A stretch of 64,000 nt of DNA from Pegea sp. RAD2-039 (lineage: Eukaryota > Chordata > Thaliacea > Salpida > Salpidae), in NCBI GenBank assembly GCA_034620365.1, contig JAQGEQ010000299.1, positions 1,178,001-1,242,000 on the forward strand, read 5' to 3'. Both the position numbers and the translations under genes were made by a program. Under the pieces are notes generated by a model that worked only from the letters and a program-made list of their open reading frames with translations, had not been told where the DNA came from and made no database searches. Positions 34,401-46,548 of the stretch are shown piece after piece (within the stretch, counting starts at the first letter, position 1; each line of letters starts with the position of its first letter).

Positions 34401-35291
34401 ATGGAAACAGGAAATGAGGTTGATGAAGAAGAAGAAGATGAGATGATTCCAACAGATCTTCATAACTCCAATAATTCCAACTTTGTGGTTTGTTCTTCTA
34501 CAACTGAAGGATTCTAATTTGACAGATTCCATTTGTAGCCACCAACAGTTTCTACAGAAACCATCATCATTTCGCCTTCAAAAACATCCGATAACGACGA
34601 ACCATTTGGTTCATATTCGGTAAGACTCTCGACAATCATCACAAACCATTCAAGATGGTCTTTTAGCCACCAGTAATACCAACTGAGATGACCACCATCA
34701 CCTACCAATCACACAAACCAAATGGTTCTATCACTAACAACAAATCAGTAACCAGTCAACTGGTCACTAGTCAGGTTATAACAAGTGAAACGGAACATGA
34801 CGTAACAACCACTGAAATCACGAAGGTTCGTACCACAGTGACGTCACCTAGTTACCATCAGTCACCTAGTGTCCATCTCTTCAATATTCTTTACATATAG
34901 TGTATGCATGAAGGTGTAAAAGAAATTGTTTATAATCGTCAAGTGGTTACTACTGGCACTAGATTAGATCATCATAAAGTTTGTTTTTTTTCATTTTTTC
35001 TTTCACATTAATCTGCTTTTACTAAAAGCTTTTTTAAATTTGAGATTTTAGTTTTTTGTAGTTAGTGTTAGTAGTTAAAGTGATCAAGGTGTTTGGTTGC
35101 CGTGGGTAGGGGATTACCCCCACTCATCAATTATTCATATTTGCATGAAAAAGAAAACTTCATTTTAACATCAAAAGTCATTTTCGAAGGTTTTGAATGA
35201 AGTGATTCAAGATGTGAATGAAATTACAGCAAAGTCTTCTAGTGTCAACATCATCAAAGTAGTCTTAGAAGAAGAGGTGATCACACAATGA
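28474..35291 (+). CDS. EPB41: Protein 4.1 / coracle orthologue (FERM-FA-CTD)
   Basis: Exons: 28474-28587, 28838-28985, 29670-29790, 29934-30107, 30261-30348, 30528-30680, 30815-30912, 31298-31470, 31522-31604, 32153-32269, 32778-32913, 33725-33915, 33963-34022, 34074-34313, 34362-34487, 34539-34619, 34667-34825, 34901-34978, 35178-35291; total 817 aa. Membrane-cytoskeleton adaptor at the cell cortex and, in invertebrates, at septate junctions. FERM domain about 22-300 ([63 protein letters not shown]). FERM-adjacent domain about 303-345 with [11 protein letters not shown] at 315-325. An acidic Ser/Pro-rich linker follows. C-terminal domain is about 702-817 ([32 protein letters not shown]). I see no obvious spectrin-actin-binding segment. 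For the last exon, an alternative in-phase acceptor at 35188 would drop four residues. Confidence 0.95.
32950..33650. repeat. TTG-rich imperfect minisatellite in protein 4.1 intron 11
   Basis: About 700 bp of irregular tandem repeats built from blocks such as TTGTTGATTG, TTGCTGTTAA and TTGCTA. It fills most of intron 11 (32914-33724). Higher-order repeats of about 26 bp are visible but degenerate. The open frame that runs from its end into exon 12 starts at a non-ATG codon and is not a separate gene. Confidence 0.95.
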
Positions 35292-38200
35292 TCTCATCTT
35301 CAACTCAAATGCTGCTTGAATCATTTTCACTGATTGACAACCAGCCTTATTGGTACATTTTTGATAGGTTACTCCCTAGAAACATCTCTTACATTCCTTT
35401 CCTCAACCAATGACTTCTGATCAGATGTTTTTATTTCTTGTTCATACTTCAACTAGCTAGCTGTTTTATTTTCAACATTCGTTTTCATTTTTACCAATTG
35501 TATGTATGCTAGTAACATATTGCGCTCTAAACTACTCTTGTGCATTTAATTATATAATTGTGTATTGTTTTTTACCTTGATCAAGTAATTATGGTCGATC
35601 AATTTTATTTTCAGCTGTTTAAACATAATTTTTTGTTGCAAGTCCCTATCACAAAGCTGTAGTTTTGAGACTATATACCGTAATGTTTATTTCCGCTGGT
35701 GATTTCTTAAAACTTATTTTACTTGCTTGTTTTTGGTACCTACTTAAAATATCAAGTTGATTTGTAAATTACGATTTGTAGGTACAAAACTTCTACTAAA
35801 TTGTAATGTGAACATCGCATCTAATCAGGGCTTATGCCAATAACTATCGGTACAAGATTGTACATTTGACTAAAAGCTTAATTTTAGTTGTTAATTACAG
35901 TGATTGTGAAAAGAAAACTCTTGTGTCAATTTAGGCTATAAATAAAACTTCCTGCTGCAAATATTTGATTTTTTGAAGATGTCGAAAGATCACAGTAAAT
36001 TTGATCTTCTAAAAGAACCATTTTGAGAAATTTCATTACTGATGATTTTTGAAAGAGTTTTGGTCAATTATTATTAACTTAAATGGAAACAAACTTTCAA
36101 CTTTTAAAGAATTATATAATTAAAGTTTTTTATTTAAATTTTCTATTGATTTTCTGATCTTCAGCCTAATGGTTAAAGTATTTTAAAGCTTGAAGTAATG
36201 TCGTCGAGTCTGTTTAAGTATCTAATTAATTTTAACTATTTGAAATTTCCAAAACTTTTAGCTTATAACGACTTAAATGGATCAGAAATTTCTACTCAAC
36301 GTCAAAAAGGTTGAGATTTTGTGAAAGATTTTTGGCTTCTTCATTACATGTAAATTTGTTGATATCTTTAAAAGAAGAAACGTTTTTAGATTTCAATCAT
36401 AATAGCTAAAAAGTAATTAGTCTCTTTGTTTCAGTTAAGATTTAAAACCTCAAATATATTTCACTTTCTCCAAACAAATTGATTATCATCATTTTAAAAC
36501 CAGAATTATTATCACCAGTTTCATTGTAAAATCCGATATATTTGCATCTAAGTTTTAAGGGGAATATTTACACGTCAAAGAATGAACCTGAACTTTTTCA
36601 ATGCTTGTGAATATTTAATGAGTATTTTTGAAAATTGTTTTGAAAAACTTATCAGAGAGAAAATGATACATGATTTATGAATCAAATATTTAGCAATTTT
36701 ATATTAAACATATATTACTTCTTCAGATCTTGGTAATCTTAAATAAAATTATCAGATAATTTGTTAAGTTGGAAAAATATCAAATATTTTGATTATTATC
36801 ATTTTATAGTTTCTAGTAGAAATTCTGTTCAATATACAAAGAGGATTTCAAGCTAGGTTGAGAATGCTATTTAGATAGTCGAGTATTTATCTGCTTGCTG
36901 CTGTCAAAGATTGTTTTACAAATAATACAAATATACTATATCATAATAATTCGATTTTTATAAGATTTACAAATAAATTTGTCATCATACCAAAATGAAA
37001 AGTTTACATAAATTCTTATTTGTTTTTTGCATAACAATTTTATCGACCTAGTATTCAAATTAGAACAAAAGTAAAACATTTGTTCACTTAAAATCAATAT
37101 ATTATTTTCGATATCAAACTTATGCCTATCTGACAACGTTTCAAAATCGTGAATTTGTAATACTCTGACTTAAGCACAACAATTTCATAAAAACTTTTTT
37201 GTTTCAATTTAGTTTCTTGACTTGTAAAAACTTCCAACAACATAAAGCCAAAAGGAAGACTTGTCTAACAGAATTACTTTGCGTTTGGTGGTTGGAGGTG
37301 CTACCGAGTTTTGTGACTATGCGCAGTAAAGTTTATATTCTTAAAAAACTAAGTAATTACTCGTAAATATTTTTCCAACAAAATGTTTATTCGTATAAAA
37401 TTGAAGAGTAACGATGATGTAAAGTTGATTGATTTTACCAACTAAAAACAATATTTTATTTTTGTGTTTATATTTGAGTTAAAAATTTGACAAATTAAAA
37501 CGTAGGTGTAAAAAATAAACTCTACTTTTTGTAAAAGTCTGTATTTGATTAAAAAACATTATTTTGATACTGTTATTATTTTAATTAGAAAAATTTGAAA
37601 GTTTAAAATATTATTATATTTATATTTAACTTGGATTACACCAATGTTAGATTTTCTTTGTAAATAAACACTGAAAGTAAAAGTTATTTTAACAAGCAAT
37701 AGCTAACGATATGCAAATGAGACGCTGCATTTAGGTCCAAAAAAGTATCAATTAAGATTGAATATATGGTGAAATATTTATCATAAACTCTTTAATTATC
37801 CCTATAAAAATAAATAATAAGTTTTAGAGATAGACTGAATTAATTCTGTTCAGGTAATTGCTTTTTTAATTCATTTGCAATTTTTAGTTTTTCCTAAAAG
37901 GAGACAATTTCAGAAATTTTTGAAACAAATATTGTTAATAAAATAAACTTTTGTTAATTTTACCATTTTATGTTTAAACTACTATTTTTGATCACTGTGT
38001 AATTGAAAGGATACTTTAGAAACTATTTTAAAAGTTGTTTCTACACAAAGCTTACAATGAAATATAAACATCTGCAGCCTGGCTTGTTTTAGCTGTTAAT
38101 ACTATTTCCTCAATTTATACCTTTATTTAAGATTAAATATTTGATTTTCTTTTGTAGCCAAATATTATTTGATCAAAAACCACAATAATAGCTTATAAAA

Positions 38201-39508
38201 TAAAACAACTTAACAACATCAAGTTGATATTAACATTTTTATTGTTTCATACAACAAAGGTATTTAAGAATATTTAGCAAATAAAAATCATCTAATTTTA
38301 GAACTTAGTTTATTTGTTGTTGGGTAACTAAGGATGGTTTTCAAAAATTAAAAGAGTCGCACTAGATTTACAACTAAGATACAAACTTGTCAACAAAGCA
38401 CCATTAAATGTATTAGAAATTCATATAAACATCTGAATAACTAAATAGATAAGTGAATAAATTAAACTATTATTACAATTGATATTCGCAAGAAACAATT
38501 TAACTTTTTTGATAAGGATTTCTAAAAATATTTCGATAATTTTTATGAAAAAAATTGTAATTTTATAAAAGCTTTGTTTTTCGATATAACTTTCAGCAAA
38601 TTTAACTTGGTAATCAAACTACAATAAAAAAAATTTTCAATTGAATGCTTCTTATAGTTTGATACCCTCATACACCAACTTTTAGAGATTTTACAAGATA
38701 GAAAGCTTCAATTACTTCTTCTTGGATCTACATCAATAATTTAGAAAGACTGGAGGACCTATTAAATATTGAAACACTTTCTAAGCTTTATACAAATTTA
38801 TTTTTATTCTAATGTTTGACATTTTGAAATCTACTTTATCATATTTGAAACCTATAAAATTTAAAATGAAAATTTTAAGTGTTTTTATTTCAAAGATAAC
38901 AAAAAGTGTTTTTCTATTTCTGCTTTTATTGAAAACTTTCAGGGGATTTTTTTCAGCATTTTGTAAAATTTCTTCATTTTTGAAAAAACCCTTTTTTTAT
39001 TTGTTAACTTATTCTTTGATTATTAATAAATACAGAAAATAATTAAATTGATTAATTAAGGAATGTTACAAAACTAAATATTTAGTGTTTGAAGCAAACC
39101 TGAGATTTACAAAATTGAATAAAATCTAAAAGAAAACAATCAAATATTTAAAGAGTTTTTTTCAATAAGTTGCAAAAACACAAATTGAAGATGAATCAAC
39201 AAAATAAGCTGAACGGTGGAACCGTCCGACAACTAAACTGAAAAACAAGAAAGATGAAGATCCAGGAAGAGATAGAAGACTCCAAATTTGTTATTAACTT
39301 ACTAGATCGTTCAAGTTGATGAGATATTTCGAAATTTACAGATTTTGAAATCAAAGAAAGTTTATTGATAACATAGATACACAAAACATGCATCACAGGT
39401 AGACGAAGGCAAGATGCGGTTGAACCGACGATCATTTGACGGCATCAAATCAACCACCGCCTTCTTTAAAGTGTCAGAAACAAATGAGGTTTAAACGATT
39501 GATGGTCA
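35292..39508. other. AT-rich intergenic region, 4.2 kb
   Basis: Lies between the 3' ends of protein 4.1 (+) and ARMC1 (-). The right end, about 39180-39508, is GC-richer and is probably the ARMC1 3' UTR. A TATA-like CTATAAATA at 35936 precedes a 15-codon ATG frame at 35979. An octamer-like ATGCAAAT lies near 37714. I see no coding gene or structured RNA that I can defend. Confidence 0.55.
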
Positions 39509-41681
39509 TCACCAATAAAGGTTCTTGTTGACTGCGTTGACGATGCTACCGAACCACGAATTCCCGAATCGACCCGTATTAGCGCCTGTATTGTGACGTG
39601 CTACTGCGTGGTCGTCTTTACCGGGTGAGTCTGAGGCGTCCTCATCAAGATACTCCGGAAGATCGGTTTCTATGGAAATAGAATTTTGATGGTGACAAGT
39701 AGTCACGTGATATCTGATGACGATACCTTCTGGTTTCTGATTGAAAGGTAAGATAATCTCTTCTCCATGTTCACCTTTTATAACCTGTTGAGCCTCCATC
39801 ACGTTTGTTGACTTGATAGCTTCACCTAGTGTCTGTATCAACAACTTTTGATTACTCAAAGTGGTGATGTTGCTGATGTCAGCATGAAAACAACTTTGTA
39901 ATATGATGAGACGACGATTGGTTGGTTTCAACCAACAAATCATTTAACTATATTTTCAATTGTTCCAATATATACTCAGATCAGTTCTACAAAAACTTTA
40001 TTCAGTTTATGGAAGATGGCATCAAGTGGTGTCAACATACTTCTTTATGTTTTACACTAAATATATTGTTGAATGGTCGAAACGTTTGAAAATTGAAACT
40101 TTGTAAGGTAGTGTCGGTGAAGAATCGGATATGGAGATCGATTGAAGCTTATTTGAAGGGGTTGGTTTGTGAGTGAGATAATTGTGATTTTTTAAATGCC
40201 AAATACGACAACGGAACGTAAAAGTATTAGAAGGGTATAAGATCTAACCACTTATCTCACGAAAATATGTTTGAAATTTGTATAAAAGTTTCTAAACCAA
40301 CATTAATCGGTTAAAGATCAACAATTCCATGATAATTATCAACAAGAAGAAGATGGAAACACAAACCTCTGCTTGTAGTTCAGTTCGCGCTCGAACGAGG
40401 CATCGCTGAAGCTTCATATTAAAAGTAAGTGAGATAACTCCTTTAACTCGAATAAGTTCATCTACACACATCTGTCGTCGTTCCTTCAATTAAAATATCA
40501 ATTTAAAGACAGAAGGTTGGATATTTTCAGTGAACATTGTTGAGGTACGACTTATCACAACTAGTCACGTGTCAACTTGGCACCAGCATTCTTTAAATAC
40601 TTCAAAAACAATTAGAGACCTGATCATGGAGACCAGTAATTTGAAGAGTGACGATTTTGGCTTTTGTGTTTCCTCCTAGGAAGCGAACTGACTCTTTAGT
40701 TCGTCTCTGTGAGTGAGGATCAGCTCTAGTTCGAATAGAATCTGTAAACAAATAAGTGAAGTGAGCAAGTGAAGTGGAATAATTAATATTTCTAATCTTT
40801 ATCAGGTGACAATTGTAACTATGTTGGAAATTACCTGGAGAAATGATTGGATTTCGGTCAGTGTTAAGAAGTTTCTGAATTTTGATTGCACTTGCCTTAC
40901 AGTCTGGTGGAAAACCTTCTCTAAAAAAAGGGAAATATTTTCATACAACTAAAAGTATTGTTTTGTTTACTCAATTAACATGAGGAACTAAATTTTGTTT
41001 TATATTATATAATAGAACACTCCTATAAATATTTGCTTGTAATGCTATAAAATGTTTTGTAGAATTATATGTAAACATCAGTTCAATTCTTTTGGTTTGT
41101 ATTCTAAAAATTGTAAGAAAACAACTATAATATTGACAAAGACATTAATTAAACTTTAATTACTACCAAACAATAGTTGCTTCCCATTTTAGAAATTTAC
41201 ATATTAATAAACTTTTACTTAAAAGTTAAACTCAATTTAACTGATTTTGATCAACTTATTTCAAGTAAAAAAATTATAAATCATAAAAACAATAAATTTG
41301 AGAAATTGTTTACTTGTTTTCCACTTTTTTCATACTATCAAGTAAACCAACACTACTTCTCATTGACTTTCGAGTGTAATTATTCTTGGAGGCTTCTTCA
41401 GCGAGGCATTCTAAAGCTTTTACAGCTTCAGTTACCTGAAAAAATAGAAAAAAAATATTAATTTCTGACCAAATAACAAAATCAATCAGTTTATAAAAAT
41501 GCAATCAAACTACAAATATAAATTTTCACAAATAAATCACCACTTCTGCTGGATGATCATCAGGATCAACAAATATCATAATAGAGTTAACATCATTTCT
41601 GATCATATGATCTCTATGAGATGGGTTTTGTGCAAGCCGCCTAAGCTCTTTTACAATCGACAGAGATGTATTTTTATCCAT
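39509..41681 (-). CDS. ARMC1: Armadillo repeat-containing protein 1 orthologue
   Basis: Exons in transcript order: 41681-41541, 41435-41314, 40920-40835, 40741-40620, 40483-40367, 39832-39509; all phases agree, 303 aa (human about 282). Residues 1-90 hold a single armadillo-like repeat region (VKELRRLAQNPSHR, ALECLAEEASKNN). Residues about 140-230 hold the heavy-metal-associated-like fold typical of the family (RVKGVISLTFNMKLQRC, STNVMEAQQVIK, GEEIILPF). The C-terminus ends LPEYLDEDAS ... NKNLYW, the family's characteristic aromatic end (FYW in vertebrates). From the literature, ARMC1 associates with the mitochondrial outer membrane/MICOS bridging machinery and influences mitochondrial distribution; that role is carried over by homology. 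The ATG at 41681 is the only in-frame Met before exon 1 ends. The gene is convergent with protein 4.1. Confidence 0.95.
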
Positions 41682-44214
41682 GTTTATAGAATTTTCAACT
41701 GATATAAATGAGTTTAAAGTTTTCACAAAAGACACAAACTAAACAAAGGACTAAGTAAGCATCTAAACATAAATTCTAGAGCTTTAAACAAAAATTTTTA
41801 TAAAATTATTATAAGCAACATTTTCTAAAACTAATGCTTAAAATTAAATAGGGTATATAAAACAGTTATTCAATCTAAGTCTTACATTTAAAAAAATATT
41901 ATAAAAAAACTTAATTTATTTATACACTTATTATTACATAATTTATATATATCTAATCCAATATGATATATATAAAAGAACTGAAAAAATAAAATATGAA
42001 TAAGAAGTTGTTACATATTTTGAACAAAACAAATCAATATAAAAGTTCTGCTTATCATGAATTGTCTTAATAATTGGTTTTGCCAAATAAAGTTTTAAAT
42101 TGCAAAAATTGGATAAAATCCATATAATCAGAATGTCAGACTACATAATAAATATAAAGCAATTAATATATCATAATAATCTATTACTTATGAGCTAAAG
42201 TATACATTTTTAAAGTTAATAAACTAAAGTAGTCATATAATCAAACCTTTCTGCTAAAGAATTAAACAAAAATTATAAAACCATAATTTTTATCTTAGGC
42301 TAAGAAATGAATAACAATTAATCAAACACTATTAATGATAGTATGCTATGAATCAGAAATAAAAAATAACTAATATGAAATATTAAAGCTTAACTTTTTT
42401 TGTTTCAACTGAAAAATTAAACTTTCACATTATTTCGATCATTACTAATATATTATGACCTTTAAAAGCTTATAGAATAAAACTAGAATAAATATGCTAT
42501 GCTTTAAATCTTTAAAATAAATATTCATGCATGAAATATAAAAAAGGAAATGAAAACTAAAAATTACATAAAAAAATTATGAACTTTTAATAGGAAATTG
42601 TTTACTTAAAACATAACTAATCTTAATACAATGAACTTTATAATAATGCAAAAATGACAAAATTTATTGTAAATAATTTTTAAATTTAGGTAAAAGAAAT
42701 CATTAATTAAAATTCTATATTTGTGGCTTGCAGCAAACTTTTCTAAAAAACTAAACTTATAAAATTATGTTATTTCTGTAGTATATAATATTTAGTGCAA
42801 AAATATTTAATTTTTACTTAATTTATCATATTCCATAAAAATATTTATAATATTATATTAAAAATATATTAAAGCAAGATAAAAATATGAAATTAGTAAT
42901 TGATAAACAATTAAACAAATTATTTCTTAACAACTAATTAAGTAAAGTGCAAAAATATTACCTAAAAAGGAAGTTTAAGATGAAAATACTATAATATGAT
43001 TTATATTTCAATTCAATTGAAATATAAAGTCAAAAAAAGATGTTTAAATTTAAGATAAACAATTTGATTATACCATTTTGAGAAAGACTCATAAATTAAG
43101 TAGTTTAAAATATTTTTAATTGTAATACTTTTAAAAATAAAGTTAATATAGTTTGTACAATTTTTAAAGCTTATACTTTAAATACATAACCTTCAATGAA
43201 ATTTTAGATTTAGATATAATTTGATAAATAAAATACTTTTAATAATTTTACAAGTTTTATCTTTCTATTGAATAAATATCATATTAATCGTGTTAAATTA
43301 TATATCAAAAGTAACTATCAAATTCAAATAATATCACATAAATACTTTTTAAAGCAATATATAAAACTAAAAAACTATCACAATTAACAAAAATAGCTTT
43401 GTAAAAATAAATGATTTTTCACAAAAAAATGATCACACCCAAAAAAATAAAATAATTGTATATTAGTGATAGCTGAAAGAAAAATAAAATATTTTAATGT
43501 ATAAATAATGAACTTTGGAAATAATTTTCATAACTGCATCAGACTAGAACCAAACAGAGCATTAATACTTGCGATCTACAATTACAAACGATGAAAACCA
43601 ATATTGACCAATATTTACAAAATTTTATATTAAAATTATCATATAAGTTAGGAAATATCATTAACTTTTTGTTTTATGCAGATACAAATTTTTAAATCAA
43701 AATATAAATTTGAGGGCAAATCAGTATAGAAGGTACTCGAGGGCCCAGGAGTTTTTACAGCAAAAAATCTATAAAATTGTAATAACCCTACTGATAACTG
43801 AATATTCATAGAAAATCAGTTTCAAAAGTTCAAGCAAAGTCGTTTGACTGCAAAATTTTACTTTCAACTCTTGAGAATAATGTCAAGGCAAAGCGTAATT
43901 GAACAGGATCCAGTTTATAAGAGCTTCTTAAGAAGCTCGTCTGTTAATCGGCTATAATAATACTTTTGTATTTCATTTAGCTTACTCAAAAGTAATTCAC
44001 ACCTATATGTCGAACGAAATACAAGAGTGATGCATTTTTCAACGATATATACTATACTCTTATTTCAGCACAAAATTTGAAGAATCTTTAGCAAAGATTC
44101 TTAGCAAAGATCTTTATTGAAGAATATTTAGGAAATATGCTGCAGATACTTGTAAAATTTATTCGGTAATCCTAAGAGAAAATATGAAGAAGTTATGAGA
44201 GAGTAACGGGAGCC
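41682..44214. other. AT-rich region upstream of ARMC1
   Basis: About 2.5 kb of extremely AT-rich DNA that should include the ARMC1 promoter (read leftwards). No exon was recognised. Near its right end, 43730-44200 is less AT-rich and contains a perfect 18-bp palindrome at 43921-43938; this may belong to the adjoining retrotransposon insertion. Confidence 0.5.
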
Positions 44215-44940
44215 ACCATGCTTTTTTATCAATCTTTTTAAATTATACGTACGTCCAATTCTTGAATACAATGTTAGTGCATGGATGCCATATCAAGTTA
44301 GTGATATCAAAAAAATCGAATCTCTTCAGGCCACATTTACAAGATTAGTATGCAGGAAACTTAATATTAAATATGATAGCTATAAACATCGTCTCAGTCT
44401 CTTCAATTTAGATACTTTGGAAATCCAACGGACTAAATACGATTTATTTCTTATTTTTAGAATTCTCCACAATTTAATTGACATTCAGTTTGATGATTTC
44501 TTTTCTATTAGTCTTTCCTTCAAGTTATATCAGCTCAGACGACACCCATTACACTCTAATAAGCCTATACCACCTAGTACATTGGTCAGAGCAAATTTTT
44601 TCTCATACCAAACAATTAATACATGGAATCAGCTGCCATCAGACATTGCCATGTCGAAGTCACTCGCATTGTTCAAGCAGAAGTTGAACCGTTATAGTAT
44701 TGCCAACATTGTCATTTCTAAACTGTGATTTTTTCTCTTTTTTATATTATTAACATTCCATGTAAATGTTCACTGTTATATGCTTTGAATGATATCGAAA
44801 TACCATGTGTTACATCTTTTACTTTCTATATTTTTGGCTAAATAGATGTCATTTGTGACAATTTGGGTTAGCGAGAGGCGTTCTTTTCAGGTACCCTCCT
44901 TCGCATTTATTGAAATAAATAAATAAAAATAAATGCAAAC
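44215..44940 (+). mobile_element. 5'-truncated non-LTR retrotransposon (LINE), 3' end of ORF2
   Basis: An open frame from about 44233 to a TGA at 44726 encodes the C-terminal region that follows reverse transcriptase in CR1/L2/Jockey-like LINEs: L-Y-V-R-P-I-L-E-Y, then IESLQATFTRLVCRK, then R-x-x-Y-D-L-F-L-I-F-R-I-L, then the closing NTWNQLPSDIA and LALFKQKLNRY. A short 3' UTR ends in an (AAATA/AATAA) tail at 44910-44935, the usual 3' signature of this class. An in-frame stop about 30 bp before the frame and the absence of RT and endonuclease domains show that it is a dead 5'-truncated copy. Superfamily placement is by general pattern only. Confidence 0.88.
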
Positions 44941-46548
44941 CTTACTACTTGCTTCCAAATTAACTCAAATTACGATTACCTGCTGAATCAAGAAGTGAAT
45001 ATATTTTGGCTGCTGAGGTTAGAAAAGGAAACCGATTAAGCACATTGTAAATTTGCAAAATACAAAAAAGTTAAAAAAAAACGAATTAAAATCACAAGAT
45101 TGTGAAGAAGATAGTTTGATAATATTAAGCATGTCAAGTTAACTTCAATGGTTCATATACATTTATGGTATATACTTATAAGCTGCTGCAACTTTCATTA
45201 TCATTTGTTCTTCTTTTGGATAATCAAGTTTTCAAACAAAATTTTATCACTCCTACGGCGCATATAATGCTTTTACATGTTACAACAACCTACGTTAAAT
45301 CAGATACTTTCCAACGTTTTGTATTTGATAAGAGCTTTTCATTTTTATAAATAACAATCTTTTTCAACTAAAAATAGAAGAGACTCATAAGATTTATGCA
45401 GAGATTTTAGAAATAAAGATTATTTTAAATTATATAGTTTAAATGAAATTAGTAAATATTTGTAAGCATTTATATGATATAAAAAATTTATAAGAAAAAA
45501 AATAGTCAATGAAATAAACAGAATTTTTCTTTTTAAATTAAATGAAGTTTGTATTATTTCTCTGTAATAGGTATTACTTTTATTCAAAAATCATAAAATT
45601 AATTCACAAATAACATAAATATTAAAAAATATTGCAAAAAGTAGACTATTTGAATCTTGAATCTTAAACTAATTTTTGCCTTACTTGTAGCACATGCCAC
45701 ACAAGCTGATTGTAGGATGATTTATCTCAAAACTTATTTTATATCTTTTAATTTAGTTTTATATTTTATAAATAGCTATTAAATATTATTTGAAAATCAT
45801 ATTTTCAAATATTTGGTTTAATAATTTATGTTAAGTTTTATTTTTAGTAAGATTATATTTCTTTGATTTGCTTTTATAACTGCTAGTATTAATAAGTAAA
45901 TTGTTTACATTTTTTACAATTGTAATAGACTTATGATTAAATATCACAAGTTTCCTTATTGATTGATAAGCAAAAAGTATAATGTAATTATATATGTATA
46001 TAGTCATATAATATTTTATAATTTTATATAGTATTAAATAAGATATTGTAAATTCATCATCTATAAAATCATTATTTCTTTAATTTGAAATATCTTTTTA
46101 GTCAAAAGAAATATCAAACTTTTTAGTTTATAAAGATTATCAGATATTATAAGATAGTTATATAATTTTTATTATTAATGTGTTCTGAACCTAAAATCCT
46201 ATCTTGAAAATTATTGTTTTTAGTTTATAAGTTTGGGCACTTAGTTTATTTTATAAAATTATTAACCAAACAGATTGATTTTATTATTTAATTATAGTTT
46301 TATTGGTTTCTATTTGTTGATATTAAATAACAATAAATTTTTTAGTAAAGTTATCAAAGTATGAATTTATAGTTTTTGTGCCTCTCTTAATTTACTGTTA
46401 TTAATTTTCATTAAATAAGTTTATAGATTTTGTATTTATTTATACATAAAACTGTTTAATCAAAACATGTAATAAGTTATTTTTTTAACTTTTCAGATTT
46501 TATTTATAATTTAAATTTATTAATTATTTTGGCTATAAACGTAAAATT
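44941..46548. other. AT-rich intergenic region upstream of bystin
   Basis: About 1.6 kb between the LINE fragment and bystin. It is strongly AT-rich, with no recognisable exon or RNA gene. The bystin promoter should be in its right part, but no core element is distinctive in such AT-rich DNA. Confidence 0.5.

Noticed and set aside
39180..39320. Selenoprotein reading of the in-frame TGA
   Set aside because: No SECIS-like structure was recognised and no Cys-containing homologue is known to me. It is kept only as a low-interest open question.
41736..43700. Coding gene in the AT-rich region upstream of ARMC1
   Set aside because: No phase-consistent exons, no recognisable motifs, and composition typical of AT-rich spacer.
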